This document shows positions 11,734 to 20,355 of a stretch of DNA of 40,330 nucleotides, in pieces. Positions within the stretch are counted from its first letter, which is position 1. Each line of letters opens with the position of its first letter. The stretch comes from Perkinsus olseni (taxonomy: Eukaryota; Perkinsozoa; Perkinsida), in NCBI GenBank assembly GCA_013115125.1, contig JABANN010000313.1, forward strand, positions 1-40,330, given 5' to 3'. A model generated the notes under the pieces. That model was not told the origin of the DNA, searched no databases, and saw only the letters and a list, made by a program, of their open reading frames with translations. Made by a program: the position numbers and the translations under genes.

Positions 11734-13373
11734 ATGTCGGAGGAAGATAGCAAAAGGACAGAGCTGTTCGGTGAAAAACAACGGCAGGAGGAGGATGAGG
11801 GCGATGATAAGGTTGACAGCGACGATGAGTTTGAGGCATCTAAAGTCGAAGCGTACTAATGACGGTTTGAAGGGGAGTGTGGGAGGCCGTTTGTGGCTGG
11901 TCAGGGATATTCGGAAGACGAGAAACCAAACAAAGGCTTCATTGCAGCGTACGAAGCGCATGCTGGAGGAGACCAAGGAGATTGGCTCCAAGACTGTAGG
12001 TTAAGCATGGTGTGGTAGCACAAATTGAAGAGGTGATGGGCTCAGGCAACGACGATGGAAAATCAGACTAAACAGATGCAGCGTATCAGAGGGGACGCAG
12101 CCGACGTTGAAGACTACCTCCAGTAAGCTATCGACGGCGTCATGGTCTTTGTCAATCTACAACAGGCGAATGGTGAACGCTGTGTTGCCTCAGGAAAAGC
12201 CGAGGGGTTGTTGATGATATGAACCGGAACTGGATTACTCGTCTCCTCTTCTACAACCGAAAGGACACTAAGCCACCGCCGGTAGAATGGAACAACAGGA
12301 ATGAAGAGCAGCTAGGTACTCTCAACGGGGGAGTCAAATAGAATCGGTTATTAGCCTATCATCATCAGGGGCCGCGAAGGCGATGATTGACAAACAGAAG
12401 AAGATGAACAGAAAGAAGAAGGCGTTGGCCTCGAAGCGCCGGGCAGAGGAGAAAGCTAAGAAGCGACCGTGGTGGTAATGATACGGGTGGGGGTGTCTGC
12501 TCGCCTTTTCAATAAGGGTGACAGGTTGGGCGGCAAGAAGGGGAAGAAACCGAAGCAGCCTAAGGATTCTGATGATGATTCGTCTTTGGCTGATGATCTT
12601 GACGACTTGTCTCTGGAAGATGGTAGTACCAGTAGCGGAGGGTATCACTAATCAGGCTGCAGTAATGGCGATACTTCGCATTAGACTCTTCAGAGGACGA
12701 CGCTGATGTGATGCCCGGTGGCCGGGAAGGGACCGTCGGCGTCGAGCCTGTTAAGAAGGCGCTTTCTGAAAAGCCCGATGCTACTAACTACAGGGAGAAA
12801 CTAGGACTCAAGACTCGACCGTTGGACGATGATGAGGTAACTGGTGTGGGGGACGGCGGTTGCGAGTTTGGGAATTTTTTTCCTTCCGTTCAGTTGTCAT
12901 CTGCCAACAGCTCGACGTTTTCCGACGATGTTGACAAGGACCTGGACCAGATACGCAGCTCGATTGGTGATGTCAGGGTGAGTGAGGGCTGCTGCTAGTG
13001 GTGAGGTGGCAGCTGGATTTGCCTTCTACTCAGAACTTCGCGGAGAGGATCCAGGCTCAGTCACAAAGGCAGGATGAGCTCGCCACTGATCTCCAAGGAC
13101 AGGTGAGCACCTTACCCGCTCGGACAGGGGACGTACGGTAGCGTTCAGATTGAGCGAAACAACCAGATGGTTGGGGATAACAAGGACCAGCTCCGGCGGG
13201 TAAACCGTCGTGTGAAGAAGCTGCAGCAAGAGCAGGAGAAGGTGAGTCGTCCGCTCACCGCCCCGGACTGACTGATGGTTTCTCTGCTGCAGGACGAAGG
13301 CTTCCTCAACGCAAACGATAAACTGGCAATCCAGGGATTGACGCAGTCGTTCAAGAGCAAAGTGAATGGCTGA
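11734..13373 (+). CDS. SNAP-25/SNAP-29-type Qbc-SNARE
   Basis: Qbc-SNAREs contribute two helices to the four-helix bundle that fuses membranes. Twelve exons (11734-11844, 11948-11999, 12019-12032, 12067-12122, 12194-12315, 12369-12474, 12525-12622, 12685-12836, 12894-12977, 13013-13102, 13149-13241, 13293-13373) give 352 aa. The Qb helix reads RTKRMLEETKEIG ... QTKQMQRI-like, matching the SNAP-25 first SNARE motif; the Qc-like helix starts at DKDLDQIRSSIGDV and continues as heptads to about residue 325. The two are joined by a long, highly charged linker (Lys/Arg block, then Asp/Ser block) rather than the Cys-rich palmitoylated loop of SNAP-25, so membrane attachment may rely on partners, as for SNAP-29. 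The third exon (14 nt) and its flanking 19-nt intron are doubtful. The acidic N-terminus is from the ATG at 11734. Confidence 0.72.
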
Positions 13374-13876
13374 GTGTGGGAGACACTACGGTCAGCTACA
13401 GCGTCTCTGCTGCTGTTGGGAACTGCGGTTTCCTCTGTCGAATACATTTTCTCCCCCTTTCGTGCTGTTGTCTTTTATTATTACTGTAAGCCTTCTGTTT
13501 CAACAAGCAACTATCTCTGTAACAATTCTATACAGACAACAACAAGTACTCATTTATCATCATATCCGTATTTTGGGTTGGACTTGGGAGCACCAGGGTT
13601 CCTCGCCTCATGTCCCAGCGGAAACAGTGTCGTCCCTTAGTCAGCACAATGAGCTCGTCAATGGCGTCCAGCCGGTGGTTTCGAGCTCAGTAGCATCCGA
13701 CAAAATCTGGTGGGCTGTTAGCGCTCGCCCAGCGCACATTCCTTTCCTGCATCTCCTCGAAAGTGGTTCATGTCTCGGAATTCCTGACAACCTCTCGCAT
13801 CATCATGCTCGTCGTAATGAGTAGAGGGTTGAGTCGCTGAGGAGTATCTTATTAAGATTTGAGTTTTTCCTTTGTA
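13374..13876. other. Intergenic between SNARE gene and first cytochrome gene
   Basis: These 503 nt hold the SNARE 3' region and the 5' region of the first multi-b5 gene. They include a T-rich stretch near 13445-13520 and no coding frame I can support. The region just before the ATG at 13877 is T-rich, which would suit a splice-leader acceptor, but no acceptor can be proven. Confidence 0.4.
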
Positions 13877-16084
13877 ATGCAGTCCTACACCATACGACAG
13901 GTGGCCCAGCACAGCCGTCCTGACGATTGCTGGATCGTGATCGACGGTGCCGTCATTGATTGCAGCAAGTACCTCCAAGAGCATCCGGGCGGTCCCCTGT
14001 CTATCACCGCGTTCGCAGGGAAAGATTGTTCTCTGGAGTTTAACACGGTCCATAAGAAGGACCTCATGGAGAAGTTCCAGGACCTTGTCATTGGCACGCT
14101 GGTTGAGGGTATCCCGATGTCGGAGGTCGAGAAGCACCGCGAGCCGGACGACTGTTGGGTGGTGATCAATGGCATGGTAGTCGATGTTACGAAGTATCAG
14201 CACGATCATCCTGGCGGTGTTATCGCCCTCACTGCGTTTGGTGGCACTGACTGCTCTCTGGAGTTCAACACTTGCCACGCCAAGTCCCTATTGGAGGAGG
14301 AAGCTGGTCAGTATGTACTAGGCCCGGTTTTGGTCCAGAAGAAGAGGAGGAAGAGCAGAAGGCCGACCGGGGCGGGGGCTGGCGGTGGTGGTCTGTCGAT
14401 GAGCGAGGTAGCCAAGCACACGAGCAGGACTGACTGTTGGGTGGTGGTCAACGGTTTCGTTCTCAACGTTACCGAGTTCCTCCCGCAGCATCCGGGCGGT
14501 GAGGCTGCTATTATGCAGTACGCCGGTAAGGATGCCTCGGAGGAGTGGAACATGATCCATCAGCCTGAGGTGTTGGAGAAGTATGGTGGCAAGTACATCG
14601 TTGGCAAGCTGGGAGCAGGTGTGGCCACCAGTGAGGGCGCTACTACTCTGACGTTGGACGAAGTGGCCAAGCATAACGCGAAGGATGACTGTTGGATTGT
14701 TGTGAATAAGATGGTTTACAATGTGACGGAGTTCTTGGCCGTTCATCCTGGTGGTGAGGCTGCTATTATGGCCCATGCTGGTCGTGATGCTAGCGAGCAG
14801 TGGAATATGATCCATCCAGCGGATACTATGGAGAAGTACGGTAAGAAGTATGAGGTCGGGGAGCTCGGATCGTCAATGGGAGGCGGCAGTGGTGGTGGTA
14901 GTGGTGTACTGGACGAGGACGAAGTGGCCAAGCATACCGGAGAAGACGACTGTTGGGTTATCATCAACGGCAAGGTTTATGACGTTACCAAGTGGTTGCC
15001 TCTGCATCCTGGGGGTGTAGCAGCTATCATGGCTTATGCTGGTAAGGATGCATCAGAGCAGTTCAATATGATCCACCCCGAGGGCACACTCGAGAAGCAC
15101 GGCAAGAAGTATCTTGTTGGGGACCTTGGTTCAGTCCCTGCAGGGGCAAGCGTCGCCAACAATCTGGCCGAGCCATTACTCCAGAAGGCCATTCCAAACG
15201 AGCACTGGTGGGGAGAGGCTCGGAACACCCATAAGATGTACGGTCCTCTAGGTCCTTCCGTTACCAACTTCCTCATCGAGTATTCCTATGCTCTCGTCTT
15301 CTTCGTCGTCATGCTCGCCTACGAGGTTGGTGCCACTGTTTTCACGGTTAAGAATTTCAAAGTCGTCCACGACAAGTCGGGCTTGACCAGGGCAGCCCTC
15401 TTTATGATTTTCTTCGTGACCATCCACGGTTTGGGTAACCTCCACGTCCTCGCTGGTGCTGACCACTTCAACTCCTATGGTTACTTTTTGAACCACCCCG
15501 TTCCTTGGGGCAAGCTCATGTTGCCGGTAGAGCTCTACTTGCTGTTCGCAGGCCTGATGCACGTTTTTGTAGCCGGCGTGAGAACTTACAAGTTCAAGAA
15601 GGTGTCCATGGGCTTGGATCAGCTCTGGATGGCTATATCCGGCCTATTCATCTTGGCATTCATCGCCATCCATTTGAGCCAGTTCAGGCTGGTGAGTGAG
15701 GACGTGGCCCCCAAGTACTACTTCAGGAGCAAATGGATGTACCCGTTCTTCTGTGAGAAAGACGACACATCGTGTGAGATCGTTCACTTCAAAGACCTCT
15801 ACAGGATGGAAATGGAGCTATTCTCGAGCCTCGGCTGGTGTGCCTTCTATTTGGTAGGGGTGCTCTTCTTTATCTCTCATGCGAGGGAAGGTCTTCGAAA
15901 GATCATCACCATGCATGCTCTCATTCCGCGAAGTCGCAAAGCCACCGTCAGTGCCCTGGCGGAGGCCATCATAATATTTATCGGACTATGCTACTTATCA
16001 TTCCCTATCTACTGCTATCTCTGTCCGATACGGGACTGGGACGCTTACATGGCCCAGCAGCCCATCCCGAAAGGGGAGCTCTAG
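13877..16084 (+). CDS. Fusion of five cytochrome b5 domains with a b558-type di-haem membrane domain
   Basis: Single exon, 735 aa. The start is the first ATG; it begins directly with a b5 domain (MQSYTIRQVAQH), like the neighbouring paralogue. Five b5 domains lie at about 4-75, 80-151, 173-246, 258-331 and 344-418, each with DCW, HPGG and both axial His (36/59, 111/134, 205/228, 290/313, 377/400). Residues 464-716 hold about six membrane helices. Helices 2-5 carry HGLGN (H517), MHV (H562), IHLSQ (H599) and SHAREG (H668). Spacing and surrounding residues resemble the b558 cytochrome subunit of succinate dehydrogenase/fumarate reductase, whose four His bind two haems. A Cys pair (626, 633) sits in the helix 4-5 loop. 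There is no mitochondrial presequence. About seven haems are predicted. Domain calls are strong; the b558 relation is by motif memory; electron-carrier function is inference. Confidence 0.88.
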   Translation: MQSYTIRQVAQHSRPDDCWIVIDGAVIDCSKYLQEHPGGPLSITAFAGKDCSLEFNTVHKKDLMEKFQDLVIGTLVEGIPMSEVEKHREPDDCWVVINGMVVDVTKYQHDHPGGVIALTAFGGTDCSLEFNTCHAKSLLEEEAGQYVLGPVLVQKKRRKSRRPTGAGAGGGGLSMSEVAKHTSRTDCWVVVNGFVLNVTEFLPQHPGGEAAIMQYAGKDASEEWNMIHQPEVLEKYGGKYIVGKLGAGVATSEGATTLTLDEVAKHNAKDDCWIVVNKMVYNVTEFLAVHPGGEAAIMAHAGRDASEQWNMIHPADTMEKYGKKYEVGELGSSMGGGSGGGSGVLDEDEVAKHTGEDDCWVIINGKVYDVTKWLPLHPGGVAAIMAYAGKDASEQFNMIHPEGTLEKHGKKYLVGDLGSVPAGASVANNLAEPLLQKAIPNEHWWGEARNTHKMYGPLGPSVTNFLIEYSYALVFFVVMLAYEVGATVFTVKNFKVVHDKSGLTRAALFMIFFVTIHGLGNLHVLAGADHFNSYGYFLNHPVPWGKLMLPVELYLLFAGLMHVFVAGVRTYKFKKVSMGLDQLWMAISGLFILAFIAIHLSQFRLVSEDVAPKYYFRSKWMYPFFCEKDDTSCEIVHFKDLYRMEMELFSSLGWCAFYLVGVLFFISHAREGLRKIITMHALIPRSRKATVSALAEAIIIFIGLCYLSFPIYCYLCPIRDWDAYMAQQPIPKGEL

Positions 16085-16808
16085 GGAAGAAGCCGACCGT
16101 ACCTGTTGTTTTGTTGCATTTGCAGTGCTGTGTGCCTGGTTCGTCTCGTGGCGCATTGCCTCGGTATCACCACACTCTTCGCTGATCAATTCGCGACCAT
16201 TGTAATTTTGGGCGAGGCTTGTCATCACTGCTGAATAGGGAAACGTATTTTTTTGATTTGTTAGTGAGTATTCCAAAAAGTATTGAGTTCAAGTTCAGAG
16301 AGTTTTGGGTCTTGGAGAAAGACAACTTTCTCGAAGCAAGGGTGAGATACCCCATTCGGTTGTGTTGGCTGTCCCTTGTGCACGCATGCACATCATTAGA
16401 TATCGAGCTACGCGCTGATTTTGGTAGGACCTGCCGTATTTGGACTTGCATGTAGGGAACTTCATATCGCAGCAGAGCGTACACAGCATGTAGAGAGCAC
16501 TCCAAGCAGCATGCCGCACTTGAGCGTTCCGAGGGTGTTTTGCTGTTCCCACATCGTTGAGTATTGGCAAATACGCTATTTGCGACTTTTACTCGTTGGT
16601 AGCAGTCAGTGGGCCATGAAAAGGGGCTCTCACTTGCTGATATGCGAAGTCTATGCATCGTATCATCACATCTTTAGATTTATAGGAGAGACAGGTCCCC
16701 TTCGGATACGCTTGTGAATCTGAAAGCTAAGCTAGTTTTTGTGTAGAGTTCTGTCTCCTGCTCGCGTCAATCGCTTCTATAGGTTGCTTTCGGTCCTCCA
16801 TTTTAAGA
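16085..16808. other. Intergenic between the tandem cytochrome genes
   Basis: This 724-nt spacer contains a minus-strand open frame at 16167-16658 with no recognisable domain, which I treat as chance. It must hold the 3' end of the first cytochrome gene and the 5' end of the second. The ATG at 16809 is preceded by a pyrimidine-rich run and TTTTAAGA. I see no RNA gene or repeat. Confidence 0.45.
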
Positions 16809-19766
16809 ATGGGTTCCTATACTAAGGAGCAAGTTGCGAAACACAACACTGACGAGGACTGTTGGGTCATCATCAATGGTGACGTTCTCGATGTTACCAA
16901 GTACCAGAATGAGCATCCGGGCGGCGCTTTGGCCCTCAACGCCTTCGCTGGTACCGATTGTTCGCTAGAATTCAACACGGTTCACGACAAGGAGCTTATT
17001 CAGCAGCACAAGGATCTCATTATCGGCAAGCTTTGTGAGGGCTTCACTAAGGAGCAGGTGGCCAAACACGACAAGGACGATGACTGCTGGGTTATCATCA
17101 ATGGTCAAGTCTTCGACGTCAGCGAGTACCAGCATGAACATCCTGGCGGAGCTCTCGCCCTTACCGCCTTTGCTGGTAAGGACTGCTCGCTTGAGTTCAA
17201 CACATGTCACGAGAAGGACTTGCTCAAGGATTATCAGCAATATGTCGTTGGAAGCCTGGTCGACTCGATCCCCATGGCCCAAGTGGCACAGCACAACACG
17301 GATGATGACTGCTGGCTCGTCATCGATGGCAAGGTCTATGATGTTACTAGCTTCGAAGAGGAGCATCCCGGTGGAGTCATGGCCCTTACTGCATTCGCGG
17401 GAACCGATTGCTCCCTGGAGTTCAACACATGTCACGAGAAGTCTGTTCTCGAGAAGGAGGGCTCGAAGTATCTCGTTGGTGACTTGAAGACGAAGGCTAA
17501 GAAGACTGCTGCTCCTTCTGGCGGCGTCAAGCGACTCACAATGGACGAGGTGGCCAAGCATGACACTAAGAAGGATTGCTGGGTCGTTGTTAACGGTTAT
17601 GTTATGAATGTCACCAAGTTCTTGCCTGAGCATCCCGGCGGAGAAGCGGCTATCGTCAAGTATGCAGGGAAGGATGCCTCTAATACATTCAACTCGATCC
17701 ATGCCCCCGAGGTCCTTCAGCGTTACGGTGGCAAGTACATCGTCGGTAAGCTGGGTGACGCCATGGGAAGCGGCGCTAGCACACCGGCCCTGACTATGGA
17801 GGAGGTCGCTAAGCATACTACTGAGGATGACTGTTGGATCGTCGTCAACGGCATGGTCTACAATGTTACTAAGTGGTTGCCGAAGCATCCCGGTGGAAAG
17901 GACATCATCTTGCAACACGCGGGCCAGGACGCCTCTGATGAGTGGAACTCTATTCATCCCAAGGGCACCATGGAGAAGTACGGCAAGCCCTACGAGCTCG
18001 GCGCTCTCGGCTCTGGCGGTGCAGCAGCACCCTCCGGTACTCCCGCTCTCACCATGGATGAGGTCGCTAAGCACACTACCAAGGACGATTGCTGGATCGT
18101 TGTCAACGGCAAGGTTTACAATGTTACTGACTGGTTACCCAAGCATCCTGGTGGACCCGATATCATCTTGCAGCATGCTGGCCAAGACGCCTCTGATGAG
18201 TGGAACTCTATTCACCCAGCTGGCACAATGGAGAAGTTTGGCAAGCCTTATGAACTTGGTCCTCTCGGCTCTGGCGGAGTCTCCGCTCCCGAACCTGCTG
18301 GTTACACTGAGGAGGAGGTTGCAAAGCACAACACCAAGGACGACTGCTGGATCATAGTCAATGACATGGTCTACAACGTTACCGACTGGCTTCCTCAGCA
18401 TCCTGGTGGAGAGGCTGTCATCATGCAGTACGCTGGTAAGGATGCCTCAGATGAGTGGAACATGATTCACCCGGCTGGTACTATGGAAAAGTACGGAAAG
18501 CCGTTTGAGCTCGGGCCCCTCGGATCTGGAGCTGCTCCAGCGGCCGCTGCCAGTGCTCCCGCAGGTGGTAAGGTGTTGAGCGCAGAGGAGGTCGCCAAGC
18601 ACAACACGGAGAAGGATTGCTGGATGATCATCAACGATGGCGTCTATGATCTTACCGACTGGCTTCCGATCCATCCCGGTGGAGCTGCTGCCATTATGGG
18701 TAAGGCTGGCCAGGACGGCTCAACTCAGTACAACATGATCCATGATGCGAAGACTTTGAGCACCATTGGTAAAAAATACTATCTCGGTGCTCTTGGATCC
18801 GTCATGGGTGGTGCGTCTACTGCCACTGCAACAACTGCCACAGTGTCCAATGATTTGAGTGCTCCTCTCCTTGTGAACGAGCAATGGTGGGGTCCTGACA
18901 GGAACACAGCTAACAAGTACGGTCCTCTTGGTCCCGCTATGGGCTATACAGTTTATGAGTGGTGCGCTGCTATCTGCTATATCGCCTGGCTCTTCATCTA
19001 TGAGATATGCGCTACCATTTTCTCCGTGAAGAACTTCAAGCGACCCTATGATAAGTCTGGTGTCACTCGCCCCGCTATGTTCATGTGCTTGTTTGTCCTC
19101 ATTCATGCTCTTGGCAATATCCATCTCTTCTTCGGTGCCATCCACTTCAACGCTTATGCGTATTTCCTCAATCACCCTTGTGTGTGGAGTACGTTGATGC
19201 TTCCTGTTGAGATCTATCTCTTGCTCTGTGGTCTGATGCACGTTGTCGTTGCATTGATGCGAACCTTCAAGTTCAAGAACATTCACATGCCTCTTGATCA
19301 ACTGTGGATGCCAATCACTGGTATTTTCCTTCTCGTCTTCCTCATTGTGCATCTCACTCAGTTGAGGTTCGTCCGCGAGTCTCACGCTCCGATCTACAGA
19401 TTCCGCGCGAAATGGATGTACCCGTTCTATTGCGCGGAGGACGATACCTCTTGCCGGGTTGTCGAGTTCAAGGATCTTTATCTCATGACCAAGGAGATGT
19501 TCTCCAACTTCGGTTGGGTTATCTTCTATCTCTTGGGTGTATGCTTCTTCATCGCACATCTTGGACAAGGTCTGCAGAAGGTCATCATGATGCATCATGT
19601 GATCCCTCGCTCTCAGAAACACCGTGTGACTGTGTTGGGCTTGTTGTTGACCTATATCATCGGTCTATTGTATCTATCTTATCCCATTTTCTGTTACTTC
19701 ACCCCAGTCAGGGATTTGTCGGCATATGAAGCCGCTCAGCCTGGCGCTCTTACTGTTTCGGAATAG
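16809..19766 (+). CDS. Fusion of eight cytochrome b5 domains with a b558-type di-haem membrane domain
   Basis: Single exon, 985 aa, paralogue of the gene upstream. Eight b5 domains each keep DCW, HPGG and both axial His: 36/59, 111/134, 186/209, 275/298, 360/383, 446/469, 531/554 and 622/645. Domains 1-3 have the form HPGG-ALTAF-G-DCSLEFNT-H; domains 4-8 the form HPGG ... GKDAS/GQDAS ... N-IH and end in YGK-YELG-like segments. Ala/Gly/Ser/Pro linkers separate the later domains. The membrane part (about 710-965) has six helices with candidate haem His 766, 811, 848 and 917 and the family-like HLGQGLQKV after the last. The helix 4-5 loop again has two Cys (875, 882). About ten haems are predicted. 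No signal or mitochondrial presequence is visible. Likely electron transfer between a membrane quinol and a soluble partner, but substrate, membrane and partner are unknown. Confidence 0.88.
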   Translation: MGSYTKEQVAKHNTDEDCWVIINGDVLDVTKYQNEHPGGALALNAFAGTDCSLEFNTVHDKELIQQHKDLIIGKLCEGFTKEQVAKHDKDDDCWVIINGQVFDVSEYQHEHPGGALALTAFAGKDCSLEFNTCHEKDLLKDYQQYVVGSLVDSIPMAQVAQHNTDDDCWLVIDGKVYDVTSFEEEHPGGVMALTAFAGTDCSLEFNTCHEKSVLEKEGSKYLVGDLKTKAKKTAAPSGGVKRLTMDEVAKHDTKKDCWVVVNGYVMNVTKFLPEHPGGEAAIVKYAGKDASNTFNSIHAPEVLQRYGGKYIVGKLGDAMGSGASTPALTMEEVAKHTTEDDCWIVVNGMVYNVTKWLPKHPGGKDIILQHAGQDASDEWNSIHPKGTMEKYGKPYELGALGSGGAAAPSGTPALTMDEVAKHTTKDDCWIVVNGKVYNVTDWLPKHPGGPDIILQHAGQDASDEWNSIHPAGTMEKFGKPYELGPLGSGGVSAPEPAGYTEEEVAKHNTKDDCWIIVNDMVYNVTDWLPQHPGGEAVIMQYAGKDASDEWNMIHPAGTMEKYGKPFELGPLGSGAAPAAAASAPAGGKVLSAEEVAKHNTEKDCWMIINDGVYDLTDWLPIHPGGAAAIMGKAGQDGSTQYNMIHDAKTLSTIGKKYYLGALGSVMGGASTATATTATVSNDLSAPLLVNEQWWGPDRNTANKYGPLGPAMGYTVYEWCAAICYIAWLFIYEICATIFSVKNFKRPYDKSGVTRPAMFMCLFVLIHALGNIHLFFGAIHFNAYAYFLNHPCVWSTLMLPVEIYLLLCGLMHVVVALMRTFKFKNIHMPLDQLWMPITGIFLLVFLIVHLTQLRFVRESHAPIYRFRAKWMYPFYCAEDDTSCRVVEFKDLYLMTKEMFSNFGWVIFYLLGVCFFIAHLGQGLQKVIMMHHVIPRSQKHRVTVLGLLLTYIIGLLYLSYPIFCYFTPVRDLSAYEAAQPGALTVSE
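17790..18269 (+). repeat. Near-identical b5 domain duplication (domains 5 and 6)
   Basis: Domains 5 and 6 of the eight-domain protein (residues about 328-401 and 414-487) are far more alike than other pairs, sharing long runs such as DIILQHAGQDASDEWNSIHP. They are about 86 residues apart, so a roughly 258-nt in-frame tandem duplication is the simplest explanation. The other domains diverge more, so this is probably the most recent unit gained. Confidence 0.75.
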
Positions 19767-20355
19767 ATAAGAATTGTTAATGATACTTTTCCCTACTCAA
19801 CTGGATAATTACTTGCCGGCTCGCTGCTCTTTAACAAAGTTGTTAATGTTTCCTGCAGCATATACAGCGCCTCGACATGCGCATTTATCATCGGCATTCT
19901 TCTGAGTAGTTTCCTGATGTCCAATCAGGGGATTATTTCATTCATACTTCACGCGAATCATCGCATACTAATAAATCATTGGTTAAAATTATACAATCTA
20001 GTGAGATGTTGTGTTGTCAAAGTGGAAGCTTCTTGTCGGGGGCTGTACTCCCTCACACTAACTACAGTAGCTCAGGATGTGAATTGTTTGGCCAAGTCAG
20101 ACGGAGTGTTTGATGGCGAACAAGAGTCAGGTCTTGAATCGTCACCAGGTGGTTCTGCGTAGATGAGACGGGGACGATTAGCGCGGACGAATTGCTTTGC
20201 ATTAGCACAATCGCATCTCGCCCGAGCAGCACGCGATTCGGCCTGGCTATGCGTCTTCCCCTAAACCGCAGAGTTTCATACGAATTCATTGACCTGGATA
20301 ACAAAACCACCATTCAGTTCTACACGAGGCTAATGGATCATGTCGACAGAGCATA
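19767..20355. other. Intergenic, convergent 3' ends
   Basis: This stretch lies between the stop of the eight-b5 gene (plus) and the stop of the EamA-type transporter (minus). It is AT-rich from about 19770 to 20000. I see no coding frame, RNA gene or repeat I can support. Confidence 0.45.

Noticed and set aside
16167-16658. Minus-strand 163-aa open frame between the cytochrome genes
   Set aside because: No domain, no transmembrane or signal logic, no splice structure; treated as chance in a spacer.
16785-16811. Possible relic of a spliced-leader sequence (CCATTTT...AAG) just before the second cytochrome gene
   Set aside because: Only a short match with the known dinoflagellate-type leader, below what chance would give in a 40-kb window.
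16965-18074. Long minus-strand open frame (369 aa) opposite the eight-b5 gene
   Set aside because: It is antisense to a clear coding region and its length follows from the repeated codon pattern of the b5 domains; similar shadows occur at 18720-19622 and 13718-14278.
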